From Anadara kagoshimensis (Eukaryota > Mollusca > Bivalvia > Arcoida > Arcidae), in NCBI GenBank assembly GCA_021292105.1, contig CM037866.1:350756-414755 (forward strand): DNA of 64,000 nucleotides, read 5' to 3'. Shown here in pieces: positions 20,270 to 33,592 of this stretch (within the stretch, counting starts at the first letter, position 1; each line of letters begins with the position of its first letter). The translations under genes were made by a program, and so were the position numbers. The notes beneath the pieces were generated by a model, which was not told where the DNA came from, ran no database searches, and saw only the letters and a list, made by a program, of their open reading frames with translations.

Positions 20270-23200
20270 AAGGCCCTTTATTTTACACAAGGGTCCTATA
20301 TTGTACACAAGGGTCCTATATTGTACATGAGGCCATATATTGTAGATTAGGGCTGTATATTTTACTTGAGGGTTCTATATTGTACATGAAGGACCTATAT
20401 TGTACATAGGGGTCTTTTTTTGCATGCAAGGGTTTTATTATACATCGAGGCCATCTGTTGTACACAAGACTCCTATATTTCCTTACCGTTGGCCTTTACT
20501 GATTCACCTGGTATCAGTATAATGGACTGGGGGAGTGGTACGCTTGTCTGCGGTGTACTGACTCTGTGAGCTAGCACGGTAAAGTCGCCCTGAGTGCGCG
20601 CTAGTACAAGGCAGACCATACTACACACTCGCACTTCACATGCATACACAAAAATTGTTCATACATTAATCCATAGAGATAAATTAAATAGTTCTCGTCG
20701 CGAATAGCTGAAAAATTGCTGATGCGACGTTAAACAACATTCAACCAACCAACCAACCAAGACTCCTATATTGTAAACACAGGTACCATAAATTGTACAC
20801 AAGGGTCTAATATTGTACATAAGGGTCCTATATTATATATGGGTCCATATACAATACCCGAGAGTCCTGTAATGGCTGTATTGTACACAAGGTACTTATA
20901 TTGTACACAAGGGTCCTATATTGTACACCAGGGTCTTATATTGTACACGAGGGTCCTATATTGTACACAAGGGACTTATATTGTACAGGAGGGTCCTATA
21001 TTGTACACAAGGGACTTATATTGTACACCAGGGTCTTATATTGTACACAAGGGACTTATATTGTACACGAGGGTCTTATATTGTACACAAGGGACTTATA
21101 TTGTACACAAGGGACTTATATTGTACACGAGGGTCCTATATTATACACAAGGGACTTATATTGTACACAAGGGACTTATATTATACACAAGGGACTTATA
21201 TTGTACACCAGGGTCTTATATTGTACACAAGGGACTTATATTGTACACAAGGGACTTATATTGTACACAAGGGACTTATATTGTACACGAGGGTCCTATA
21301 TTATACACAAGGGACTTATATTGTACACGAGGGTCCTATATTATACACAAGGGACTTATATTGTACACAAGTGACTTATATTATACACAAGGGACTTATA
21401 TTATACACGAGGGTCTTATATTGTACACAAGGGACTTATATTGTACACCAGGGTCTTATATTGTACACAAGGGTCTTATATTGTACACCAGGGTCTTATA
21501 TTGTACACAAGGGACTTATATTGTACACGAGGGTCTTATATTGTACACAAGGGACTTATATTGTACACCAGGGTCTTATATTGTACACCAGGGTCTTATA
21601 TTGTACACAAGGGACTTATATTGTACACCAGGGTCTTATATTGTACACAAGGGTCTTATATTGTACACGAGGGTCCTATATTATACACCAGGGTCTTATA
21701 TTGTACACAAGGGTCTTATATTGTACACCAGGGTCTTATATTGTACACAAGGGACTTATATTGTACACAAGGGACTTATATTGTACACAAGGGACTTATA
21801 TTGTACACGAGGGTCCTATATTATACACAAGGGACTTATATTTTACACGAGGGTCCTATATTATACACAAGGGACTTATATTGTACACAAGTGACTTATA
21901 TTATACACAAGGGACTTATATTATACACGAGGGTCTTATATTGTACACAAGGGACTTATATTGTACACCAGGGTCTTATATTGTACACAAGGGTCTTATA
22001 TTGTACACCAGGGTCTTATATTGTACACAAGGGACTTATATTGTACACGAGGGTCTTATATTGTACACAAGGGACTTATATTGTATACCAGGGTCTTATA
22101 TTGTACACAAGGGACTTATATTGTACACAAGGGACTTATATTGTACACCAGGGTCTTATATTGTACACAAGGGTCTTATATTGTACACCAGGGTCTTATA
22201 TTGTACACAAAGGACTTATATTGTACACGAGGGTCTTATATTGTACACAAGGGACTTATATTGTACACCAGGGTCTTATATTGTACACAAGGTACTTATA
22301 TTGTACACAAGGGACTTATATTGTACACAAGGGACTTATATTGTACACAAGGGACTTATATTGTACACGAGGGTCTTATATTGTACACAAGGGTCTTATA
22401 TTGTACACAAGGGACTTATATTGTACACGAGGGTCTTATATTGTACACGAGGGTCTTATATTGTACACAAGGGACTTATATTGTACACGAGGGACTTATA
22501 TTGTACATGAGGGTCTTATATTGTACACAAGGGTCCTATATTGTACACGAGGGACTTATATTGTACACAAGGACTTATATTGTACATGAGGGTCCTATAT
22601 TGTACACGAGGGTCTTATATTGTACACAAGGGACTTATATTGTACATGAGGGTCCTATATTGTACATGAGGGTCCTATATTATACACCGGGGTCTTATAT
22701 TGTACACAAGGGACTTATATTGTACATAAGGGACTTATATTGTACACAAGGGACTTATATTGTACACGAGGGTCTTATATTGTACACAAGGGTCCTATAT
22801 TGTACACAAGGGTCTTATATTGTACACAAGGGACTTATATTGTACACGAGGGTCTTATATTGTACACGAGGGTCTTATATTGTACACAAGGGACTTATAT
22901 TGTACACAAGGGACTTATATTGTACACGAGGGACTTATATTGTACATGAGGGTCTTATATTGTACACAAGGGTCCTATATTGTACACGAGGGACTTATAT
23001 TGTACACAAGGGACTTATATTGTACATGAGGGTCCTATATTGTACACGAGGGTCTTATATTGTACACAAGGGACTTATATTGTACATGAGGGTCCTATAT
23101 TGTACACGAGGGACCTATATTGTACACCAGGGTCTTATATTGTACACGAGGGTCCAATATTGTACACCAGGGTCCTATATTGTACATGAAGGTACTTATA

Positions 23201-25330
23201 TTGTACACAAGGGACTTATATTGTACACAAGGGACTTATATTGTACACCAGGGTCTTATATTGTACACGAGGGACTTATATTGTACACCAGGGTCTTATA
23301 TTGTACACAAGGGTCCTATATTGTACATGAGGGTCTTATATTGTACACGAGGGTCCTATATTGTACACCAGGGTCTTATATTGTACACGAGGGACTTATA
23401 TTGTACACCAGGGTCTTATATTGTACACAAGGGTCCTATATTGTACATGAGGGTCTTATATTGTACACAAGGGTCCTATATTGTACATGAGGGTCTTATA
23501 TTGTACACAAGGGTCCTATATTGTACACCAGGGTCTTATATTGTACACCAGGGTCTTATATTGTACACAAGGGTCCTTTATTGTACATGAGGGTCCTATA
23601 TTGTACATGAGGGTCTTATATTGTACACAAGGGTCCTATATTGTACACCAGGGTCTTATATTGTACACAAGGGTCCTATATTGTACATGAGGGACTCATA
23701 TTGTACACAAGGGTCCTATATTGTACACCAGGGTCTTATATTGTACACGAGGGACTTATATTGTACACAAGGGTCCTATATTGTACACCAGGGTCCTATA
23801 TTGTACATGAAGGTACTATATTGTACATGAGGGACTTATATTGTACACAAGGGACTTATATTGTACATGAGGGTCCTATATTGTACACGAGGGTCCTATA
23901 TTGTATACGAGGGTCCTATATTGTATACGAGGGTCCTTTATTGTACACAAGGGACTTATATTGTACATGAGGGTCCTATATTGTACACGAGGGTCTTATA
24001 TTGTACTCGAGGGTCCTATATTGTACACGACGGACTTATATTGTACTCGAGGGACTTATATTGTACACAAGGGTCTTATATTGTACACAAGGGTCTTATA
24101 TTGTACACGAGGGACTTATATTGTACAGAAGGGTCCTATATTGTACACGAGGGACCTATATTATACACAAGGGTCTTATATTGTACACAAGGGTCCTATA
24201 TTGTATACAAGGGACTTATATTTTACACGAGGGACTTATATTGTACACGAGGGTCCTATATTGTACACCAGGGTCTTTTATTGTACACGAGGGTCCTATA
24301 CTGTACACAAGGGTCCTGTATTGTACACCAGGGTCCTATATTGTATACGAGTGTCCTTTATTTTACACAAGGGTCATATATTGTACAAGAGGGACTTATA
24401 TTGTACACGAGGGTCCTGTATTGTACACCAGGGTTCTATATTGTACACGAGGGTCTTATATTGTACACGAGGGTCCTATATTGTATACGAGTGTCCTTTA
24501 TTGTACACGAGGGAATTATATTGTACATGAGGGTCTTATATTGTACACCAGGGTCCTATATTGTACACGAGGGTCTTATATTGGACATGAGGGTCCTATA
24601 TTGTACATGAGGTCCTATATTGTACACCAGGGTCCTATATCGTATACGAGTGTCCTTTATTGTACACGAGGGTCCTATACTGTACACGAGGGTCCCATAT
24701 TGTACACCAGGGTCCTATATTGTATACGAGTGTCCTTTATTGTACACAAGGGACTTATATTGTACATGAGGGTCCTATATTGTACACCAGGGTCCTATAT
24801 TGTACATGAAGGGACTTATATTGTACACGAGGGTCCTATATTGTACACAAGGGTCCTATATTGTACACAAGGGTCCTATATTGTACACAAGGGACTTATA
24901 TTGTACACGAGGGTCCTATATTGTACACGAGGGTCCTATATAGTACACCAGGGTCCTATATTATACACAAGGGACATATTGTACACAAGGGTCCTATATT
25001 GTACACAAGGGTCCTATATTGTACACAAGGGACTTATATTGTACATGAGGGTCCTATATTGTACACCAGGGTCCTATATTGTACACGAGGGACTTATATT
25101 GTACACAAGGGTCCTATATTGTACACAAGGGTCCTATATTGTACACCAGGGTCCTATATTGTATACGAGGGTCCTTTATTGTACACCAGGGACTTATAAT
25201 GTACATGAGGGTCCTATATTATACACGAGGGTCGTATATTGTACACAACTACCCTTTATTGTACATAAGGACATATATTGTACCCCAGACGTCTATAATT
25301 TACATGAGTGTCATATACAGTACCTGTAAA
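20270..25330. repeat. 20-bp minisatellite of about 5 kb
   Basis: The unit is TTGTACACAAGGGACTTATA, with systematic variants (CACAA, CACGA, CACCA or CATGA; GGGACTTATA, GGGTCTTATA or GGGTCCTATA). There are about 240 copies. Most of the array keeps an exact 20-bp register for over 1.6 kb before a one-base deletion shifts it (near 22572). Units at both edges are most diverged. All three plus frames are open for hundreds of codons because the unit lacks stops. Confidence 0.97.
20480..20758 (+). mobile_element. SINE copy 1 (5'-truncated) with 14-bp TSD
   Basis: The body CCTTACCGTTGGCCTTTACT through GTATCAGTATAATGGACTGG to a tail of GCTGATGCGACGTTAAAC and (ACCA)n. The target-site duplication AAGACTCCTATATT is present at 20466-20479 and 20759-20772 and is itself a piece of the 20-bp array, so the SINE landed in the array. 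The tRNA-like head seen in the copy at about 50 kb is missing. Confidence 0.88.
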
Positions 25331-25455
25331 GACAAGGGTTCTTTGTTGTCAAACACAAGATAGCAATCTTTTAAAAAAGTCTTAATTATACACTTGTGAT
25401 TTAAAAATGGCCAACTCTAACATTTCCATTAAATCTGGATAATTGTATGTTTTTT

Positions 25456-25555
25456 GGAATGCACAGAATATTCCTCCAGAGTGACAGACTGGTTCAACAT
25501 ATACAGGAATGCACAGAATATTCCTCCAGAGTGACAGACTGGTTCAACATATACA
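25456..25555. repeat. 50-bp unit, two exact copies
   Basis: GAATGCACAGAATATTCCTC onward is repeated at a 50-bp spacing (25457 and 25507), apparently identical, so it is a recent duplication. Confidence 0.9.
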
Positions 25556-26092
25556 GAGAAGTTAAGCTATTTGGAACTGTAAAGGGTTTTCATGGTAATT
25601 TACAACTATTTTGTAACTTTATGATTAAGGGATGTATTTCAACATATAAAAACAAAAACCAACTCTTTTTAATTTAATTTTTGTTTTATTTGTAATTAAC
25701 AAAAACAATTTCTGCATTGTTTAATCACTCATATCATTAGTATAATACAACACCTCACTACATATACAGAAATACACATAATGTTTTCTGTCATACTGTG
25801 AAATCAATACATGTTGGTGTTCCCCAATTTTTGTTGTTTTAATGGACACACTAAGCATGTCATTGAAATGGTGTATATAAAAACTAGCTTAAAAAAGCAA
25901 CCACAAACTACAAATTCATTGTCTAATGAAATGATTTTTTATCTTAGGACCACTAAAATTAGACAATCGGATATGAAGGATTTTACAGTAGTCACACCTT
26001 TATTATCAACTATACAAAACTGGTTAACACTTGGAGCAAGTTTCATTAAAATACATGAAGATAAGTAGATATAAAACAGACACAAAAGACAT
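25556..26092. other. Intergenic, no feature recognised
   Basis: AT-rich. It contains an open stretch at 25811-26068 with a possible acceptor (TTTATCTTAG near 25945), but the translation is not recognised. Confidence 0.4.
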
Positions 26093-26456
26093 TACAACTA
26101 CAGCTGTCTCTTGAGAGCCACATACCCCCGTCTGGCCGTCTCTTGAGAGCCATATACCCCCGTACGGCTTTTTCTTGAGAGCAACAGACCCCCGTACAGC
26201 TGTCTCCTGAGAGCCACATACCCCCGTAAGGATGTCTCTTGAGAGCCACATACCCCCGTACGGCTGTCTCTTGAGAGCCACATACCCCCGTCCAGCTGTC
26301 TCTTGAGAGCCACATACCCCGTCTGGCTGTCTCTTGAGAGCCACATACCACCGTCCAGCTGTCTCTAGAGAGCCACATACCCAATCCAGCTGTCTCTTGA
26401 GAGCCACATACCCCCATCCAGCTGTCTCTTGAGAGCCACATACCCCCGTCCAGCTG
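26093..26456. repeat. About 31-bp array seeded from a dispersed element head
   Basis: The unit is close to CTGTCTCTTGAGAGCCACAT plus ACCCCCGTCCAG, about 12 copies. The same AGCTGTCTCTTGAGAGCCA sequence opens the dispersed element at 43903, and the matching element tail lies downstream at 26790-26892. The array is therefore an expansion of the element's 5' end. Confidence 0.88.
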
Positions 26457-26892
26457 CTCTGAAAGATGTTTAGCTAGCTACAACCGCCACATGTATAATC
26501 AAAATTGAGTGAACGGAACATGGAAGTATGGAATGTCAAATATATCCAGGGAAATCCTGAATAATAGAGACATCAAACTTATCAACAATACTGTGGTGAC
26601 GGCAATAAAACTTTTTGAGGGCCCTGATAACCCTAGGCTTGCAATATCCCTGGGTCAACAATTTATTTGGAAGCAGCTTGCTTCGTTGTTTAAAGGTCCT
26701 GTAGCGGGAAACTTAGTTTAAGGTCATTACACACCTTGAACCATAAAGATTACTCATTACTAATGTGAAGTTTTATGTCGGTTGTCTAAAGCAATTATGA
26801 GATATGGCCCAGCCACCATTTAACATGGACAGACAGACAGATATGGTGATTCCTATATATCCCCCCTCAAACTAGTTTGCAGGGGGTATAAA
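26457..26892 (+). mobile_element. Dispersed repeat family A, body and hairpin tail
   Basis: The end TATGAGATATGGCCCAG, then GGACAGACAGACA, then CCCCTCAAACTAGTTTGCAG and GGGGTATAA matches the copy at 43903-44023. The tail is a near-perfect hairpin centred on CAAACTAGTTTG. A 70-codon ORF (26509-26721) inside the body has no recognised homologue. The element class is unknown. Confidence 0.65.
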
Positions 26893-26904
26893 TATCCTTA
26901 TTTA

Positions 26905-27400
26905 AATGTCTGACCTTTGACCTACACAACATGGTTCATGACATATACCTACATACTGGTATACATTTGTACTGTTTTGTTAAAGTGACTGTCTGACCTT
27001 GACCTACACCATATACCTACATACTGGTGTACATTTGTACTGTTTTGTTAAAGTGACTGTCTGACCTTGACCTTTGACCTACACATGGTTCATGGCATAT
27101 ACCTGCATACTGGTGTATATTTGTACTGTTTTGTTAAAGTGACTGTCTGACCTTGACCTACACAACATGGGTCATGGCATATACCTACAAACTGGTGTAC
27201 ATTTGTACTGTTTTGTTAAAGTGACTGTCTGACCTTGACCTTTGACCTACACAACATGGTTCATGGCATATACCTACAAATTGGTGTACATTTGTAATGT
27301 TTTGTTGAAGTGACTGTCTGACCTTGACCTTTGACCTACACAACATGGTTCATGACGTATACCTACATACTGGTGTACATTTGTACTGTTTTGATAAGGT
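26905..27400. repeat. About 70-90-bp array rich in nuclear-receptor-like half-sites
   Basis: Six units of GTCTGACCTTGACCTTTGAC, then CTACACAACATGGTTCATGG and a TACTGGTGTACATTTGTACT block. Each unit carries TGACCT half-sites arranged as DR1 (TGACCTTTGACCT) and/or DR0 (TGACCTTGACCT). Length variants come from loss of the second half-site or of the ACATGGTTCATGG block. Confidence 0.88.
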
Positions 27401-27930
27401 ATAATTGAAAATGTAGGGAAGCAGGACAGAAACAAAAGACAAGTAGTAAGATCTCATCTTGATATCTGACCTACATACCTAAACATGATTCTTGACACAC
27501 CCTTGATTGATAATTTACATTTGTACAAAGATTCATTAAAATCAGAGTGATCAAAATTGTTAGGGACTAACAGACAGGTCAAAACCATTATACCCTCTTC
27601 TTTAACTTTGTTGGGGGTGATGGGAGGTGGGGTGGTGGTTAAAAATGCCTAAAACTTAAATAAGATATGAAGATAAAATAGTGTTAATATTCTACTCATT
27701 CCTTCTGACCAGCTGTACCACGAGAATATAAAGATAAGCTATATGTGGTGTTTCCATGTTATAAAAACATGTAGCCATTATAGGAAAAGGTCAAAATTAA
27801 TTGTACACTGTTTCAATATGCCCAAAAACAATTTACACAAAAAAGAGAAAGATTAATTATGTTAATAAAATAAATGCATTTCTGTGTGATGAACCCAAAA
27901 ATCCAACGTGATGAATACTGTATAACACCA
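27401..27930. other. Intergenic, no feature recognised
   Basis: AT-rich, non-repetitive sequence between two arrays. No coding or element signal seen. Confidence 0.45.
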
Positions 27931-29260
27931 GAATCATCCAACTGATGAAATGGTGGCAATGAATGGAGGTTTTACTGTATAACACAAGAATATGACTGAG
28001 AAGTGGTGGCAATGAATGGAGGTTTTACTGTATAACACCAGAATCATCTGACTGATGAAATGGTGGCAATGAATGGAGGTTTTACTGTATAACACCGTGG
28101 CAATGAATGGAGGTTTTACTGTATAACACCAAAATATGACTGAGAAGTGGTGGCAATGAATGGAGGTTTTACTGTATAACACCAAAATGTGACTGAGAAG
28201 TGGTGGCAATGAATGGAGGTTTTACTGTATAACACAAGAATATGACTGAGAAGTGGTGGCAATGAATGGAGGTTTTACTGTATAACACCATGGCAATGAA
28301 TGGAGGTTTTACTGTATAACACCATGGCAATGAATGGAGGTTTTACTGTATAACACCATGGCAATGAATGGAGGTTTTACTGTATAACACCGTGGCAATG
28401 AATGGAGGTTTTACTGTATAACACCATGGCAATGAATGGAGGTTTTATTGTATAACACCATGACAATGAATGGAGGTTTTACTGTATAACACCAAAATAT
28501 GACTGAGAAGTGGTGGCAATGAATGGAGGTTTTACTGTATAACACCAAAATATGACTGAGAAGTGGTGGCAATGAATGGAGGTTTTACTGTATAACACCA
28601 TGGCAATGAATGGAGGTTTTACTGTATAACACCATGGCAATGAATGGAGGTTTTACTGTATAACACCATGGCAATGAATGGAGGTTTTACTGTATAACAC
28701 CGTGGCAATGAATGGAGGTTTTACTGTATAACACCATGGCAATGAATGGAGGTTTTACTGTATAACACCGTGGCAATGAATGGAGGTTTTACTGTATAAC
28801 ACCATGGCAATGAATGGAGGTTTTACTGTATAACACCATGGCAATGAATGGAGGTTTTACTGTATAACACCATGGCAATGAATGGAGGTTTTACTGTATA
28901 ACACCGTGGCAATGAATGGAGGTTTTACTGTATAACACCAAAATATGACTGAGAAGTGGTGGCAATGAATGGAGGTTTTACTGTATAACACCAAAATATG
29001 ACTGAGAAGTGGTGGCAATGAATGGAGGTTTTACTGTATAACACCAAAATATGACTGAGAAGTGGTGGCAATGAATGGAGGTTTTACTGTATAACACCAA
29101 AATATGACTGAGAAGTGGTGGCAATGAATGGAGGTTTTACTGTATAACACCAAAATATGACTGATGAAATGGTGGCAATGAACTGAAGTTTTACTGTATA
29201 ACACTAAAATATAACTGATTAAGTGGTGGCAATGTATAAAGATTTCACTGTATAAACACA
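27931..29260. repeat. Array seeded from a pogo/Tigger-like transposon end
   Basis: Short (about 33-bp) units GGCAATGAATGGAGGTTTTA plus CTGTATAACACCAT alternate with longer (about 57-bp) units that add AAAATATGACTGAGAAGTGGT. Reversed, a unit starts CAGTAAAACCTCCATTCATT and GCCACCA, and it closely matches the element end at about 54190-54246. About 30 units. It is a tandem amplification of a terminal inverted repeat. Confidence 0.88.
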
Positions 29261-29479
29261 GCAGCTACAAATCATGCAGTGATTCAGTGGTCAAGTACAT
29301 TTAATTAAAGTCCAAATTTTAGCAGTTGGGGCCAATATACAATAATTATTGCAAATAAATTTTAACTTGTTCTAAGAATGTTACTCCTAAGATATTTAAG
29401 ATTTAGCTGCAGTATATTTACAGATAGCTATAATAGTAAAAAGACAATAGTACAAATGCAAAAAACAATGTGATTGCAG

Positions 29480-29591
29480 TATCCGTGCATCTGTGACCTT
29501 GACCTTTGAACCCATGACTTTCATTCAAACGACGCACGGCAGATGAAGATAGATGGCAACAGCTCATCTGACCCTTTGGCTCAGGTGAGCT
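29480..29591 (+). mobile_element. Dispersed family B, 3' end fragment
   Basis: CTGTGACCTTGACCTTTGAA, then GACGCACGGCAGATGAAGAT and TTTGGCTCAGGTGAGCTAA. The GGTGAGCT end and upstream CGACGCACG motif match the 3' end of the 2-kb element at 38325-40369. Confidence 0.65.
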
Positions 29592-29639
29592 AAAAACTTT
29601 GATTGTATTTAGTTTTACTAGCAGAAAATCTAAAACTGG

Positions 29640-31158
29640 TCAAGTGTGTACATCGCTAATCATAGTGTGTACATCACTAATCATAGTGTGTACATCGCTA
29701 ATCATAGTGTGTACATCGCTAATCATAGTGTGTACATCGCTAATCATAGTGTGTACATCGCTAATCATAGTGTGTACATCACTAATCATAGTGTGTACAT
29801 CGCTAATCATAGTGTGTCAAATAAGAATAAAACTGGTCAAGTGTGTACATCGCTAATCATAGTGTGTACATCGCTAATCATAGTGTGTACATCGCTAATC
29901 ATAGTGTGTACATCGCTAATCATAGTGTGTACATCGCTAATCATAGTGTGTACATCGCTAATCATAGTGTGTACATCGCTAATCATAGTGTGTACATCAC
30001 TAATCATAGTGTGTACATCGCTAATCATAGTCTGTACATCGCTAATCATAGTGTGTACATCGCTAATCATAGTGTGTCAAATAAGAATAAAACTGGTCAA
30101 TTGTGTACATCGCTAATCATAGTGTGTACATCGCTAATCATAGTGTGTACATCGCTAATCATAGTGTGTACATCGCTAATCATAGTGTGTACATCGCTAA
30201 TCATAGTGTGTACATCACTAATCATAGTGTGTACATCGCTAATCATAGTGTGTACATCGCTAATCATAGTGTGTACATCGCTAATCAGAGTGTGTCAAAT
30301 AAGACAACATCAGAAAATCTAAAACTGGTCAAGTGTGTACATCGCTAATCATAGTGTGTACATCACTAATCATAGTGTGTACATCGCTAATCATAGTCTG
30401 TACATCGCTAATCATAGTGTGTACATCGCTAATCATAGTGTGTCAAATAAGAATAAAACTGGTCAATTGTGTACATCGCTAATCATAGTGTGTACATCGC
30501 TAATCATAGTGTGTACATCGCTAATCATAGTGTGTACATCGCTAATCATAGTGTGTACATCGCTAATCATAGTGTGTACATCGCTAATCATAGTGTGTAC
30601 ATCACTAATCATAGTGTGTACATCGCTAATCATAGTGTGTACATCGCTAATCATAGTGTGTCAAATAAGACAACATCAGAAAATCTAAAACTGGTCAAGT
30701 GTGTACATCGCTAATCATAGTGTGTACATCGCTAATCATAGTGTGTACATCGCTAATCATAGTGTGTACATCGTCGCTAATCAGTGTGTCAAATAAGACA
30801 ACATCAGAAAATCTAAAACTGGTCAAGTGTGTACATCGCTAATCATAGTGTGTACATCGCTAAGTGTACATCGCTAATCATAGTGTGTACATCGCTAATC
30901 ATAGTGTGTACATCGTCGCTAATCATAGTGTGTACATCGCTAATCATAGTGTGTACATCGTCGCTAATCATAGTGTGTACATCGCTAATCATAGTGTGTA
31001 CATCGCTAATCATAGTGTGTACATCGCTAATCATAGTGTGTCAAATAAGACAACATCAGAAAATCTAAAACTGGTCAAGTGTGTACATCGCTAATCATAG
31101 TGTGTACATCACTAATCATAGTGTGTACATCGCTAATCATAGTGTGTCAAATAAGAAC
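29640..31158. repeat. 21-bp array with higher-order structure
   Basis: The basic unit is TGTGTACATCGCTAATCATAG (GCT or ACT variants). Runs of 3-11 units are separated by spacers GTGTCAAATAAGAATAAAAC or the longer GTGTCAAATAAGACAACATC, both ending CTGGTCAA. About eight such blocks give a higher-order repeat. The 21-bp period keeps every frame open on both strands. Confidence 0.95.
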
Positions 31159-31439
31159 TTTAATCAACCAGTCAATTTAATTCAAATTTGTTTTAAATTA
31201 TCAACTTGATAATAAAACTGTGTAAAACATAATTCTTGAAATATACTGCAGATACAAGTAGCACTGTTGATGCCTGTATTTACAAGTTATCAACACTTCA
31301 ATAATTATATATATATATGTACACGTATACAAATCACACACCGGTTCTTTATCCCTTGATAGCATACCAATACACAAACTAGCATACCAATACACAATAC
31401 GTCTATAATTGTTCAACCTATATACATGTATACCATTGA

Positions 31440-33592
31440 TATACATACACCAAGCAAGTCTCTGTTATTAACCAAGAACATGTGACATATACATCACACT
31501 TATCTCTGTTGTCAACCAAGAACATGTGACATATACACCACACTTATCTCTGTTGTCAACCAAAAACATGTGACATATACACCACACCTATCTCTGTTGT
31601 CAACCAGGAACATGTGACATATACACCACACCTATCTCTGTTGTCAACCAAAACATGTGACATATACATCACACATATCTCTGTTGTCAACCAAGAACAT
31701 GTGACATATACACCACACTTATCTTTGTTGTCAACCAGGAACATGTGACATATACACTGCACTTATCTCTGTTGTCAACCAAGAACATGTGATATATACA
31801 TCACACCTATCTCTGTTGTCAACCAAGAACATGTGCACTTATCTCTGTTGTCAACAAAGAACATGTGACATATACACTGCACTTATTTCTGTTGTCAACC
31901 AAGAACATGTGACATATACACCACACCTATCTCTATTGTCAACCAAGAACATGTGACATGTACACCACACCTATCTCAGTTGTCAACCAAAAACATGTGA
32001 CATATACACCACACTTATCTCTGTTGTCAACCAAGAACATGTGACATATACACCACACTTATCTCAGTTGTCAACCAAGAACAGGTTATATATACACCAC
32101 ACTTATCTCAGTTGTCAACCAAAAACATGTTATATATACACCACACCTATCTCAGTTGTCAACCAAAAACATGTGATATATACATCACACTTATTTCTGT
32201 TGTCAACCAAGAACATGTTATATATACACCACACTTATTTCTGTTGTCAACCAAGAACATGTGATATATACATCACACCTATCTCTGTTGTCAACCAAGA
32301 ACATGTGCACTTATCTCTGTTGTCAACAAAGAACATGCGACATATACACTGCACTTATTTCTGTTGTCAACCAGGAACATGTGACATATACACCACACCT
32401 ATCTCTGTTGTCAACCAAGAACATGTGCACTTATCTCTGTTGTCAACAAAGAACATGTGACATATACACTGCACTTATTTCTGTTGTCAACCAGGAACAT
32501 GTGACATATACACCACACTTATCTCTGTTGTCAACCAAGAACATGTGACATATACATCATACTTATCTCTGTTGTCAACCAAGAACAATTGACATATACA
32601 CCACTTATCTCTGTTGTCAACCAAGAACATGTGACATATACACCATACTTATCTCTGTTGTCAACCAAGAACATGTGACATATACATCACACTTATCTCT
32701 GTTGTCAACCAAGAACATGTGACATATACACCACACTTATCTCTGTTGTCGACCAGGAACATGCGACATATACACCACACTTATCTCTGTTGTCAACCAA
32801 GAACATGTGACATATACACCACACTTATATATGTTGTCAACCAAGAACCTGTAACATATACACCACACTTATCTCTGTTGTCAACCAAGAACATGTGACA
32901 TATACACCACACTTATCTCTGTTGTCAACCAAGAACCTGTAACATATACACCACACTTATCTCTGTTGTCAACCAAGAACATGTGACATATACACTGCAC
33001 TTATCTCTGTTGTCAACCAAGAACATGTGCACTTATCTCTGTTGTCAACAAAGAACATGTGACATATACACTGCACTTATTTCTGTTGTCAACCAGGAAC
33101 ATGTGACATATACACCACACTTATCTCTGTTGTCAACCAAGAACATGTGACATATACACCAGACTTATCTCTGTTGTCAACCAAGAACATGTGACATATT
33201 CACCACACTTATCTCTGTTGTCAACCAAGAACATGTGACATATACACCACACTTATCTGTTGTCAACCAGGAACATGTGACATATACACCACACTTATCT
33301 CTGTTGTCAACCAAGAACATGTGACATATACACCACACTTATATCTGTTGTCAACCAAAAACATGTGACATATACACCACACTTATCTCTGTTGTCAACC
33401 AAGAACATGTGACATATACACCACACTTATCTCTGTTGTCAACCAAGAACATGTGACATACACCACACTTATCTCTGTTGTCAACCAAGAACATGTGACA
33501 TATACACCACACTTATCTCTGTTGTCAACCAGGAACATGTGACATATACACCACACTTATCTCTGTTGTCAACCAGGAACATGTTATATATA
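31440..33592. repeat. 44-bp minisatellite, about 48 copies
   Basis: The unit is ACATGTGACATATACACCAC plus ACTTATCTCTGTTGTCAACC and AAGA. It includes a shortened unit ACATGTGCACTTATCTCTG that recurs inside a block (near 31835, 32305, 32425 and 33025), showing block duplication. Lies just 3' of the BCL3-like gene. Confidence 0.95.

Noticed and set aside
20480..20758. An independent gene or exon in the non-array gap
   Set aside because: Bounded by a 14-bp TSD, ends in (ACCA)n and matches other SINE copies.
20839..23490. Very long ORFs (up to 529 codons) with repeated Tyr/Ile/Val/His/Gly-rich peptides
   Set aside because: The 20-bp unit has no stop in any plus frame, so all three frames are open and give the same cyclic 20-residue peptide. 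There is no start context, domain or splice logic.
26024..26441. Overlapping minus-strand ORFs of about 130 codons (Trp/Gly/Ser-rich)
   Set aside because: Generated by the 31-bp array; no start or splice context and no family resemblance.
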